The notes below the pieces were generated by a model. The model was not told the DNA's origin, ran no database searches, and worked only from the letters and a program-made list of their open reading frames with translations. A program made the position numbers and the translations under genes. Shown one piece after another: positions 1 through 7,646 of a stretch of DNA of 64,000 nucleotides. Origin of the DNA: Opitutaceae bacterium (GTDB lineage Bacteria > Verrucomicrobiota > Verrucomicrobiia > Opitutales > Opitutaceae); assembly GCA_028284235.1 (NCBI GenBank), contig JANQSC010000071.1, positions 205,847 to 269,846 of the forward strand. Reading direction: 5' to 3'. The stretch's first letter is position 1. Each line of letters opens with the position of its first letter.

Positions 1-49
1 GGGGCAACACTTAAGCGACCCTCATCGCTCGATTCCAAAATCCCTCTCC

Positions 50-176
50 TAATCATGATCCTAATCTTAATCATAATCCAACTCATACTCTTAATCCAAA
101 GTGTCTTCGAAATACCGCTCTGTTTTGATTAAGATTAAGATTAGGATTAAGAGTATGAGTAGAAGAGTAGGAGTAG
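50..176. repeat. ATTAGG/ATTAAG-rich inverted repeat, copy 1
   Basis: The left arm is built from degenerate 6-7 nt units (CCTAATC, CTTAATC, CATAATC, CATACTC). The right arm is its approximate reverse complement (GATTAAGA, GATTAGGA, GAGTATGAG). About 25 nt separate them, so the transcript or single strand could form a long imperfect hairpin. A second copy of the same design is at 7543-7632. No gene is seen between the left edge of the window and the sulfatase start. Confidence 0.75.
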
Positions 177-258
177 GATTATTCCGAAGATTCTTTCAAC
201 GCGCATTTGAATTCTTGATTGCGGCCCGGCTGGCTCCATTGTGTGGACTCCCGCCACC

Positions 259-1632
259 ATGGAAAATCCCCCCAACATCATCCTCATCAATTGCGACGAC
301 CTTGGCTACGGAGATCTCGGATGCTACGGCTCCTCGCGCAATGACACGCCTCACATCGATCGCCTCGCCAAAGAAGGAAAACGGTTTACCGACTTCTACA
401 TGGCGTCTCCTGTCTGCTCTCCCTCGCGCGGCGCCATGATGACCGGCTGCTATCCGCCACGCATCGGTTTCGGAAGTTTCCACGGCGAGGTGGTTTTGTT
501 TCCGGGAGACGACATCGGATTGAACGCCAGCGAACGCACCGTCGCCTCGCAACTCAAAGACGCCGGCTACGCCACGAAGATCATCGGCAAGTGGCATTGC
601 GGCGACCAGCCGGAGTTTTTGCCCACCCGCCATGGATTCGACTCGTATTTTGGAATCCCCTACAGCAACGACATGGGGCGCCAGTCGAATCGCCCCGACA
701 ATCCGCCGCTCCCGATTTTGCGTGATGAAACCGTGATCCAAGCGCAGCCGGACCAGCGTGGAATCACCGAGCGCTACACCGACGAAGCCCTGCAGTATAT
801 ATCCGCCCATCGCGATGGCCCGTTCTTCCTCTACCTGGCCCATATGTACGTACACGTGCCCCTGTTCGTTCCCAAGCAATTCCTGGACACCTCGCGCAAC
901 GGCGCCTATGGCGGAGCGGTTTCCTGCATCGACTGGAGCGTCGGGGTGTTGCTAGCGCATCTCGAAAAACTGGGGATCGACAAGAATACGTTGATCGTAT
1001 TCACCAGCGACAACGGATCGCGGGCCCAAGGGGAGGGCGGCAGCAACGATCCCTGTCGCGGCACAAAACAGGAAACCTGGGAGGGCGGGCAGCGCGTTCC
1101 CTGCTTGATGCGATGGCCCAAGCGAGTCGCCCCCGGCACCGAATCGGACGCGGTCGTGAGCGCCATGGACTTTTTCCCGACTTTCTCCGCGATCGCGAAC
1201 GCGCCGATCCCTGACGACCGAATCATTGACGGACACGATATCAGCGCGCTCATGACCGACGAAAACGCGGCCGCCCCCAACGACACCTTCTTCTACTACA
1301 AGCAGAACGACCTGGAAGCGGTCCGGTCGGGCGACTGGAAGCTCCATTTCCGCAAGGCGGGCGAGCCGATCCAAGCATTGTACAATCTCCGCGAGGACGT
1401 CGGGGAAGGCGAAAACCAATACGACTCACAGCCGGAGATCGTGGCGTCCCTCCAAGCCTTGGCGGCCAAAATGAGAGCGGACATTGGCGACGCCGCGGAA
1501 GGAATCGAAGGGGCCAACAACCGTCCCATCGGGCGCGTTTCCGCCGCTCGCCCGTTGACCACATTCGAACCCGACTATCCGTACATGGTCGCGGAATACG
1601 ATTTGCCGGACATGCCTACGATGAGCGGCTAG
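259..1632 (+). CDS. sulfatase (arylsulfatase A-like)
   Basis: A type I sulfatase of 457 aa that hydrolyses a sulfate ester using a formylglycine made from cysteine. The N-terminus carries the metal-binding CDDLGYGDLG stretch (residues 12-21). The formylglycine motif C-S-P-S-R is at 53-57, and GKWHCG and TSDNGSRAQG come later, as in the arylsulfatase/N-acetylgalactosamine-6-sulfatase group. The ATG at 259 begins right at the fold; a GTG at 241 is in frame but adds only six residues. An in-frame stop lies at 208, so no signal peptide can be added upstream. The enzyme is therefore probably cytoplasmic, or the signal is cryptic. It is followed 64 nt later by a secreted FG-GAP protein, possibly in the same transcript. 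The substrate cannot be read from sequence; a polysaccharide-derived sulfated sugar is an inference. Confidence 0.9.
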   Translation: MENPPNIILINCDDLGYGDLGCYGSSRNDTPHIDRLAKEGKRFTDFYMASPVCSPSRGAMMTGCYPPRIGFGSFHGEVVLFPGDDIGLNASERTVASQLKDAGYATKIIGKWHCGDQPEFLPTRHGFDSYFGIPYSNDMGRQSNRPDNPPLPILRDETVIQAQPDQRGITERYTDEALQYISAHRDGPFFLYLAHMYVHVPLFVPKQFLDTSRNGAYGGAVSCIDWSVGVLLAHLEKLGIDKNTLIVFTSDNGSRAQGEGGSNDPCRGTKQETWEGGQRVPCLMRWPKRVAPGTESDAVVSAMDFFPTFSAIANAPIPDDRIIDGHDISALMTDENAAAPNDTFFYYKQNDLEAVRSGDWKLHFRKAGEPIQALYNLREDVGEGENQYDSQPEIVASLQALAAKMRADIGDAAEGIEGANNRPIGRVSAARPLTTFEPDYPYMVAEYDLPDMPTMSG

Positions 1633-1696
1633 CGTTTGAGCCCGCCGCGCAATTGAATTGCGCCGAACAAGCGCCCGCGCCAGCATACACATTCCC

Positions 1697-2887
1697 ATGC
1701 GACTGACTACCCCCATCGATCTCATTCGCCTGCCGGTACTCGCGTTGCTTCTCTGCGCGCTTGCGCAGTCAGCTCGAGGAAACGAGCCCGAGTTCGAGGC
1801 GCAGACGATCGACGCGGAGATTGAAATCGGCTATGGAGTGGCCATCGGGGACGTCGATGGCGACGGCGCGAGCGATATTCTCGTCGCGGACAAGCGTGCC
1901 TTCTACTGGTACCAGAACCCGACTTGGGAAAAACGCTTGTTTTGGAAAGCCCCGCCACAGCCGGATACCGATAAAGTACGAGACAACGTATGTATCGCGG
2001 TGCGCGATATCGACGGCGACGGCAAGGTGGAAGTCGCCGTCGGCACCAATTGGAATCCGGGCGAAACGGTTTCGGAAGCGGATTCCGGCGGCGTTTGGTT
2101 CGTCGGATCACTCGACCGCATCGCCCCGGTAAAGCTACCGCACGAACCCACCACGCACCGCATGGGGTGGGCCCACGGACCCGCAGGCTATTCCATTGTA
2201 GTCGTTCCGCTTCATGGGCGAGGTCCAGTCGGGGAAAACGGCTCCAACATCCACGCGTACCATGCGGGGCCGGATCCGTATCGTTCCGAGTGGCGACGCT
2301 CGCTGATTGAAAACCGCCTCACGAGAACCCACAACTTCGATCGGCTCCCGGGCGATCGGGAAAGCGGAGACGCGCTCCTTATCGGAGGCACCGAGGGCTT
2401 TCGCGTCGGCGCTCAGAATCCGGACGGAAGTTGGTCGACGCGGAGCTTGGGCGGACTCGATTGGAGCGCGGGGGAGATGAGAGTGATCCAGGCCAATCGA
2501 GCGATGGGAATCACCGAGTTCACGGCGATCGAGCCGATGCATGGGAACAATGTCGTCCATTATTCTTTAAATGAGGACTCCTGGCAACGAACTGTCCTCG
2601 ACGACCGTCTGCATCAAGGACACGCGCTGGTCGTGGGCGATTTTCTAGGGACGGGAGCAACGCAAATCGTTGCGGGCTGGAGAAACCCGGACAAGTCCGG
2701 GAAGGTCGGCATCCGACTGTATCAGAAATCTGGAGAGAACCGTTGGTCCACTCACACGATCGACGACAACTCGATGGCCTGCGAAGACATTAAGTCCGCG
2801 GACTTGGATGGAGACGGGGCGCTCGACTTGATCGCCTCGGGACGGCGGACCAAGAACCTCGTCATCTACTGGAACAAGCGAAGGTAG
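1697..2887 (+). CDS. secreted FG-GAP/VCBS repeat protein
   Basis: A 396-aa protein beginning with a clear signal peptide (basic n-region, then LIRLPVLALLLCALAQSARG), so I chose the ATG at 1697 over an upstream in-frame start at 1658. The mature part holds repeated DxDGDG calcium-type loops (GDVDGDGASDI near the start, DIDGDGKVEVA, DLDGDGALDLIASG near the end). These are typical of FG-GAP/VCBS beta-propeller blades. Such proteins are exported and often accompany sulfatases and other glycan enzymes in Verrucomicrobiota and Planctomycetota. The ligand or reaction is unknown. No sorting signal is seen at the C-terminus, which ends a few residues after the last loop. Confidence 0.8.
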   Translation: MRLTTPIDLIRLPVLALLLCALAQSARGNEPEFEAQTIDAEIEIGYGVAIGDVDGDGASDILVADKRAFYWYQNPTWEKRLFWKAPPQPDTDKVRDNVCIAVRDIDGDGKVEVAVGTNWNPGETVSEADSGGVWFVGSLDRIAPVKLPHEPTTHRMGWAHGPAGYSIVVVPLHGRGPVGENGSNIHAYHAGPDPYRSEWRRSLIENRLTRTHNFDRLPGDRESGDALLIGGTEGFRVGAQNPDGSWSTRSLGGLDWSAGEMRVIQANRAMGITEFTAIEPMHGNNVVHYSLNEDSWQRTVLDDRLHQGHALVVGDFLGTGATQIVAGWRNPDKSGKVGIRLYQKSGENRWSTHTIDDNSMACEDIKSADLDGDGALDLIASGRRTKNLVIYWNKRR

Positions 2888-2905
2888 CCCGACGCGTCCG
2901 TTCGC

Positions 2906-2935
2906 TTGACATCGCGCCGCGTCTCGTCCTATTCT
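2906..2935 (+). promoter_or_regulatory. hppA: candidate sigma-70 promoter for the pyrophosphatase
   Basis: TTGACA (2906-2911) and TATTCT (2930-2935) are separated by 18 nt. This gives a leader of roughly 200 nt before the chosen start. The leader holds small inverted repeats (GCCGC..GCGG near 2945-2960 and GTGTAAATACAC near 2960-2972), but no riboswitch class I recognise. Confidence 0.4.
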
Positions 2936-3141
2936 TTGCAGTGGCCGCAATTCGCGGTCGTGTAAATACACGATGCTGAAATCCAGTATTAGACTTGTAG
3001 ATACATCCAGCTACGCAATGTCGCGTTCAATGCCAGCCTTCTGTTTGGCGGCTCGTGACGGACGGCGAAAACGCTTCTGCGCCTTACGGTATTGGTCAAC
3101 CCGCGTTGACCGACTCCAACTATAAACCCGAAATAACCTAT

Positions 3142-5208
3142 ATGAGTAATGTAAGTTTGTATATTCCCGCCATCGCAGCCTTAGCCGCGTTGGCGTTTGC
3201 TCTCGTCAAGTATCTATCGATTATGAAGCAAGGCGAAGGCAGCGACGAGATGAAGGGAATCGCCAAGATGATTCAGGACGGGGCCTTCGCGTTCCTCAAA
3301 GCGGAATATACCTGGCTCGCGGTGTTCGTGGCCTGTGTGTTCACAGCCATCGCCCTGGCGCCCGCGTCGGCGGGTCTCGGGCCCAAGACGGCAATCGCAT
3401 TCCTATGCGGCGCCTTGGCATCGGGTTTGGCAGGGTTTTTCGGCATGCACACGGCGACGCGGGCGGCGGTGCGCACCACTCACGCGGCAACGACCAACGT
3501 GCACAGCGCCTTGAAAGTCTCCTTTAATTCCGGATTGGTGATGGGTTTCTGCGTCGTCGGGCTCGGCCTTCTTGGAATCGCTCTGCTGGCAGTGATGTAC
3601 GCGGATAGCGGCGCCTTGAACGAACGCGCGCTCGAACACGTTTTGGGCTTTAGCTTCGGAGCGTCGTCGATCGCGCTCTTCGCCCGTGTCGGCGGCGGGA
3701 TTTTCACCAAAGCGGCCGACGTCGGATCGGATCTGGTAGGCAAAGTGGAAGCGGGGATTCCCGAGGACGATCCACGCAATCCCGGCACAATCGCGGACAA
3801 CGTCGGCGACAACGTGGGCGATGTCGCGGGCATGGGAGCGGACCTGTTCGAATCGTATGTGGGATCCATCATCGCCGCGATGACGCTCGGAGCGGCGCTC
3901 TTCGCCGGACAAGCGAATGTTTCCACCCTGATCTTGCTCCCGCTCGCTGTGGCGACTTGCGGAATTATCGCATCGGCGATCGGCAGCGGGTTCGTTTCGG
4001 CAAAAGACACCCACGGACTGCATTCCGCGCTTTTCCGGGGCCTGGTCGCCGCGTCGGTGGTCGTAATCGGCGCCTCGTTCGCCTTGGTCACCTGGGTATT
4101 CGATTTTGAAGGACTGTCGCTCAATGGCCAGGCTATCGGCGGAATGAACGTATTTTGGGCGGTCATCTCCGGACTCGTGGCGGGTGTGGCAATCGGCAAA
4201 GTGACGGAGTACTATACGGCGAAAGAAGCCAAGCCGGCCCAGTTCATCGCCGCTCAATCAAAAACGGGATCCGCCACTAACATCATTCATGGCTTGGCGA
4301 CCGGGATGGAATCCGTTGCGCTTCCGGTCGCGTTGATATGCGGGGCGATCTATTTCGCGTTCGCCCAAGCCGGCGTTTACGGCGTAGCGATTTCCGCGGT
4401 CGGTATGCTGTCTACATTGGGGATTTCTCTGGGCGTCGACGCGTATGGACCGGTCGCCGACAACGCGGGTGGCATGGCGGAAATGGCCGGGCTGCCCGAG
4501 GAAGTGCGCGAGCGGACCGACGCCTTGGACGCCGTTGGCAACACGACCGCAGCAGTGGGCAAAGGATTCGCCATCGGATCGGCCGCTTTGACCGCGCTGG
4601 CCTTGTTCAACGCCTTTTGTGAAAAAGCTGTTCCGGGAACGGGGTCGCTCCCATTGGACATCAACAATTCCGACGTGATGATTGGCTTGCTGCTCGGCGG
4701 TTTGCTTCCTTTTCTCTTCAGCGCTTTGACCATGCGCGCGGTGGGCAAGGCGGCTAATCGGATGGTCGAGGAAATACGACGGCAGTTTCGCGAAATCCCG
4801 GGAATCCTCGAAGGTCGCAGCAAACCCGACCCGGCACGATGTGTCCAAATTTCAACTACTGGATCGCTCAAACAAATGATCGCTCCCGGACTGCTGGCGA
4901 TCGCCATCCCCATTCTCGTCGGCAAAGCATTCGGAGCTGAAATGCTCGGAGGATTGCTCGCCGGAGCTCTCGTGTCAGGCGTGATGCTCGCCATCTTTAT
5001 GGCCAACGCGGGAGGCGTTTGGGACAACGCCAAAAAGTATATCGAGGAAGGGCACGAAGGCGGCAAGGGTTCGGAGGCGCACAAGGCGTCCGTGGTCGGA
5101 GACACCGTTGGCGACCCCTTCAAAGACACCTCGGGCCCTTCGATCAATATTCTGATCAAGCTGATGACCGTGGTGGCGCTCGTGTTCCTGCCTTGGTTTG
5201 TCGCCTGA
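3142..5208 (+). CDS. hppA: membrane-bound ion-translocating pyrophosphatase
   Basis: An integral membrane pyrophosphatase that couples hydrolysis of cytoplasmic PPi to H+ or Na+ export. The 688-aa product has about 16 hydrophobic segments. The PPi-binding DVGSDLVGKVEAGIPEDDP signature lies at about residues 193-211, followed by the NVGDNVGDVAGMGADLFESY segment. The second acidic motif GDTVGDPFKDTSGPS is near the C-terminus. GNTTAAVGKG (about 466-475) has Ala where K+-independent enzymes have Lys, which is the signature of the K+-dependent branch. The GADLFESY glutamate occurs in Na+-pumping members too, so the ion is uncertain. The ATG at 3142 starts with a hydrophobic segment; an upstream in-frame start at 3055 would add a non-membrane extension and is less likely. 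The gene is convergent with the sulfatase at 5238. Confidence 0.95.
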   Translation: MSNVSLYIPAIAALAALAFALVKYLSIMKQGEGSDEMKGIAKMIQDGAFAFLKAEYTWLAVFVACVFTAIALAPASAGLGPKTAIAFLCGALASGLAGFFGMHTATRAAVRTTHAATTNVHSALKVSFNSGLVMGFCVVGLGLLGIALLAVMYADSGALNERALEHVLGFSFGASSIALFARVGGGIFTKAADVGSDLVGKVEAGIPEDDPRNPGTIADNVGDNVGDVAGMGADLFESYVGSIIAAMTLGAALFAGQANVSTLILLPLAVATCGIIASAIGSGFVSAKDTHGLHSALFRGLVAASVVVIGASFALVTWVFDFEGLSLNGQAIGGMNVFWAVISGLVAGVAIGKVTEYYTAKEAKPAQFIAAQSKTGSATNIIHGLATGMESVALPVALICGAIYFAFAQAGVYGVAISAVGMLSTLGISLGVDAYGPVADNAGGMAEMAGLPEEVRERTDALDAVGNTTAAVGKGFAIGSAALTALALFNAFCEKAVPGTGSLPLDINNSDVMIGLLLGGLLPFLFSALTMRAVGKAANRMVEEIRRQFREIPGILEGRSKPDPARCVQISTTGSLKQMIAPGLLAIAIPILVGKAFGAEMLGGLLAGALVSGVMLAIFMANAGGVWDNAKKYIEEGHEGGKGSEAHKASVVGDTVGDPFKDTSGPSINILIKLMTVVALVFLPWFVA

Positions 5209-5237
5209 GCGACCGGACGGGGGAGAGGGAGTTCTGT

Positions 5238-6599
5238 CTACTCGAGAATCTCTTCGGGAAGCACTTCCCGCTGAGATTCGGGCATCGTGACGGGGTGGTC
5301 GGCGATTTCCGGACGCGTTTCGCCGGCCTTTTCAATTGCATCGAGCAACTTCGCCTTGAGATGGGCAGCGACCGGACGGTGCGACCCGAACCCGATCAGA
5401 TTTTGCAGTTCGTAAGGGTCCGTCTTCAGATCGTATAAAAACGCTTCCTCGTACCGGTCCGAATCGGATTCGGTTTCCCCGTCGCGGTCGGGCGCCTCGA
5501 CGCTGTACTTCCAGCGACTCGTTCGAATGCAGCGGCCGACTTGCGACTCGCTGATCTGAATAAAGGCCTCCTGTTTCCACTCGCTCTCCTGTCCACGCAA
5601 GATGGGCATCAAAGAGCGTCCTTGCATCTCGCTCGGCGGTTCGATTCCGCACGAATCGAGGAGGGTGGGAACAAGATCTACCAGACTCGTCACTTCCTTG
5701 CGTCGTCCACCGCCATCGAATCCCGGACCGCAAAACGCGGTGGGCACGCGCACGGAGGCTTCGTGGCAGGAGCGCTTGTATTCAGAATTTCGAGTCTTGA
5801 AATGGCAGCCGTGATCCGACGTGTAGAGAATGATCGTCTCGTCGTCGATCTTAAGCGACTTGAGCGCGTCGACTACACGGCCAAGCGATTCGTCGAGTCG
5901 CTTGATCATGCCGAGATAGCCGCCGAGATGCTGTCCGGTCGTGCCGCCAAGCTGCTGCAGGTCCGGCGGCACCCATTTGCCGGTGTAGCGCTCGCGATAT
6001 CCATCCGGGGGCGGGTAGTCGTCCACGTGGTTTTGATGGTGTGGTTCAAGATAGGAAGTGAAGAGGAAGAAAGGCTTGTCCTGCTTGTGGGCGTCGTCGA
6101 TGTAGCGAATGACCGCGTCCGTCATCGCGTCGACGCGATAGCCGGGCAGGTGGACCTTCTCGTTGTCGTTGTTCCACAGATTGCAGTCGTAGGCGTCAGA
6201 ACAAAATTCGAGAATATTGGTGGCGAGCCAATAGTCGTAGCCGCCGCGCTCTTCGACCGGCACGTAGTCGCGTCGCGAACCGAGATGCCACTTGCCGATG
6301 TATCCAGTATTGTAGCCCGATTCGGAGTAGATCTGGGCAATGGTCCGGAGAGATTTGTCGAGCGGGATGTCGTTTCTCCACGATCCTGTTTGCGTAGCGT
6401 ACAATCCCGTTTGCAAACACGAGCGGGCCGGGCCGCACACCGGCTGGCAAGTGATGGACGCGTCGATATGCGTGCCGCGATTGGCCAAGCGATCGAAATT
6501 GGGCGTGAGGTCGAGCGGGTTGCCGTGAACTCCACAAGTATCCCAGCGCTGTTGGTCCGTAAAAAATACGATGACGTTCGGTTGTTTCTTTTGGGTCAT
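5238..6599 (-). CDS. sulfatase
   Basis: A 453-aa type I sulfatase. The order of motifs is regular: N-terminal VIVFFTDQQRWD metal site, formylglycine motif C-G-P-A-R (Cys55) followed by TGLY, GYIGKWHLG, and TSDHGCHFKTRN in the C-terminal half. No signal peptide precedes the fold (the protein starts MTQKKQPNV), as with the sulfatase at 259. It belongs to a different subgroup (C-x-P-A-R with DQQR start) from the first one and is not a recent duplicate. It is monocistronic on the minus strand and convergent with hppA, with 29 nt between the stops. The substrate is not predictable here. Confidence 0.9.
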   Translation of the reverse strand: MTQKKQPNVIVFFTDQQRWDTCGVHGNPLDLTPNFDRLANRGTHIDASITCQPVCGPARSCLQTGLYATQTGSWRNDIPLDKSLRTIAQIYSESGYNTGYIGKWHLGSRRDYVPVEERGGYDYWLATNILEFCSDAYDCNLWNNDNEKVHLPGYRVDAMTDAVIRYIDDAHKQDKPFFLFTSYLEPHHQNHVDDYPPPDGYRERYTGKWVPPDLQQLGGTTGQHLGGYLGMIKRLDESLGRVVDALKSLKIDDETIILYTSDHGCHFKTRNSEYKRSCHEASVRVPTAFCGPGFDGGGRRKEVTSLVDLVPTLLDSCGIEPPSEMQGRSLMPILRGQESEWKQEAFIQISESQVGRCIRTSRWKYSVEAPDRDGETESDSDRYEEAFLYDLKTDPYELQNLIGFGSHRPVAAHLKAKLLDAIEKAGETRPEIADHPVTMPESQREVLPEEILE

Positions 6600-6781
6600 G
6601 GGTGAGGATCAGCGCTCAGGGTCCGCGCCGAGGAGACAACACCCAACAAACGAGGCGGCATGGCCGGGTACAAGACTCAATTATCTATTTGGGGTTCAAA
6701 AAGATGGAACTGTTTCACACCTCGCAGGACGCGTTTCCCCAAGAAGCTTGAGTGCCAGGGACAGATTGTTAGCAATTACTC

Positions 6782-7534
6782 ATGTCGGAAAAACTGCTTG
6801 AAAATCGGGTGGCGTTGGTGACCGGAGGCGGTCGCGGACTCGGTCGGGCGATCTCCGCCGCGTACGCCCGCGAAGGCGCCTCAGTCGTCGTGTGCTCGCG
6901 AACGGAGTCGGAAGTGGAAACCACAGTCGCCCAGATCAAAGACGCGGGCGGACGGGCCATCGGGGTCGCGGCCGATCTCACGCTCAAGTCGGAAGCGGAG
7001 CGGCTGATCGAGCGCGTCGCGTCGGAGTTCGGCGCCTTGGACTTGGTATTTCTCAACGCCGGCGGCGGAGCAGGCGGACGCGAACCGATCGCGGTGGTCG
7101 ATTCGGACGCTTGGATCAAGACTATCGAAATCAATCTGTATACCGCGTTCCATGTCGCGAAAGCGGCTCTCCCATTGCTGAAAAAGAGCCCGAACGGCCA
7201 AATCCTCACCATGGGCTCGGGACTCGGCCGGCGGCCTGACAAGAGCAGTTCCGCCTACAGCGCGGCCAAAGCGGCGCTTTGGATGCTGACGCAGTCGCTC
7301 TCTATCGAATTCGCCGAATACGGGATCACCGTAAACGAAATGATCCCCGGGCCGGTACGCTCGAAGATCCCGGAAGGAGAACCCTTCGAGCCCTACTTGC
7401 AGAAAGACGGCGACTGGGAGAACGAGTGGATCAAACGTTCGGAGGACGTCGTGCCCATGGCGCTCTTCCTCGCCACCCAGCACAAATACGGCCCTTCAGG
7501 CCAGAGCTTCGGACTGAATCGACGGCTCTTGTAG
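6782..7534 (+). CDS. short-chain dehydrogenase/reductase
   Basis: A classical SDR of 250 aa that transfers hydride to or from NAD(P). It shows the nucleotide-binding TGGGRGLG near the N-terminus, an NAG-type LNAGGG motif, and the catalytic Ser before S-A-Y-S-A-A-K (Y-x-x-x-K). The VNEMIPGPV segment follows the active site, as usual. The length is normal for the family and the substrate is unknown. The gene stands alone between a sulfatase and a hairpin repeat and is convergent with the efflux operon. Confidence 0.88.
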   Translation: MSEKLLENRVALVTGGGRGLGRAISAAYAREGASVVVCSRTESEVETTVAQIKDAGGRAIGVAADLTLKSEAERLIERVASEFGALDLVFLNAGGGAGGREPIAVVDSDAWIKTIEINLYTAFHVAKAALPLLKKSPNGQILTMGSGLGRRPDKSSSAYSAAKAALWMLTQSLSIEFAEYGITVNEMIPGPVRSKIPEGEPFEPYLQKDGDWENEWIKRSEDVVPMALFLATQHKYGPSGQSFGLNRRLL

Positions 7535-7542
7535 GGGAGTCT

Positions 7543-7632
7543 ACCTCTTAATCATACTCCTAATCCTAATCTTAATCAAAAACGGGAGGTGTTGTGAATG
7601 ATTAGGATTAGGAGTATGATTAAGAGTATGAG
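7543..7632. repeat. ATTAGG/ATTAAG-rich inverted repeat, copy 2
   Basis: Left arm with TTAATCATACTCCTAATCC units, about 25 nt of spacer, then a right arm of GATTAGGATTAGGAGTATGA units. The arms are nearly perfect complements over about 30 nt. It fills the gap between two convergent genes and could serve as a bidirectional terminator. It shares unit sequence with copy 1 at 50-176. Confidence 0.8.
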
Positions 7633-7646
7633 CTTTTGGACTTATT

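Noticed and set aside
2936..3141. Riboswitch in the hppA leader
   Set aside because: Only short inverted repeats are visible; no conserved core of a known riboswitch class could be matched.
3403..4257. Long open frames on the minus strand inside hppA
   Set aside because: They are shadows of the conserved pyrophosphatase, with low-complexity Arg/Asp-rich translation.
5541..6605. A 354-codon open frame opposite the second sulfatase
   Set aside because: It is fully antisense to a sulfatase with intact motifs, and its translation has no recognisable domain; high G+C makes such shadow frames common.
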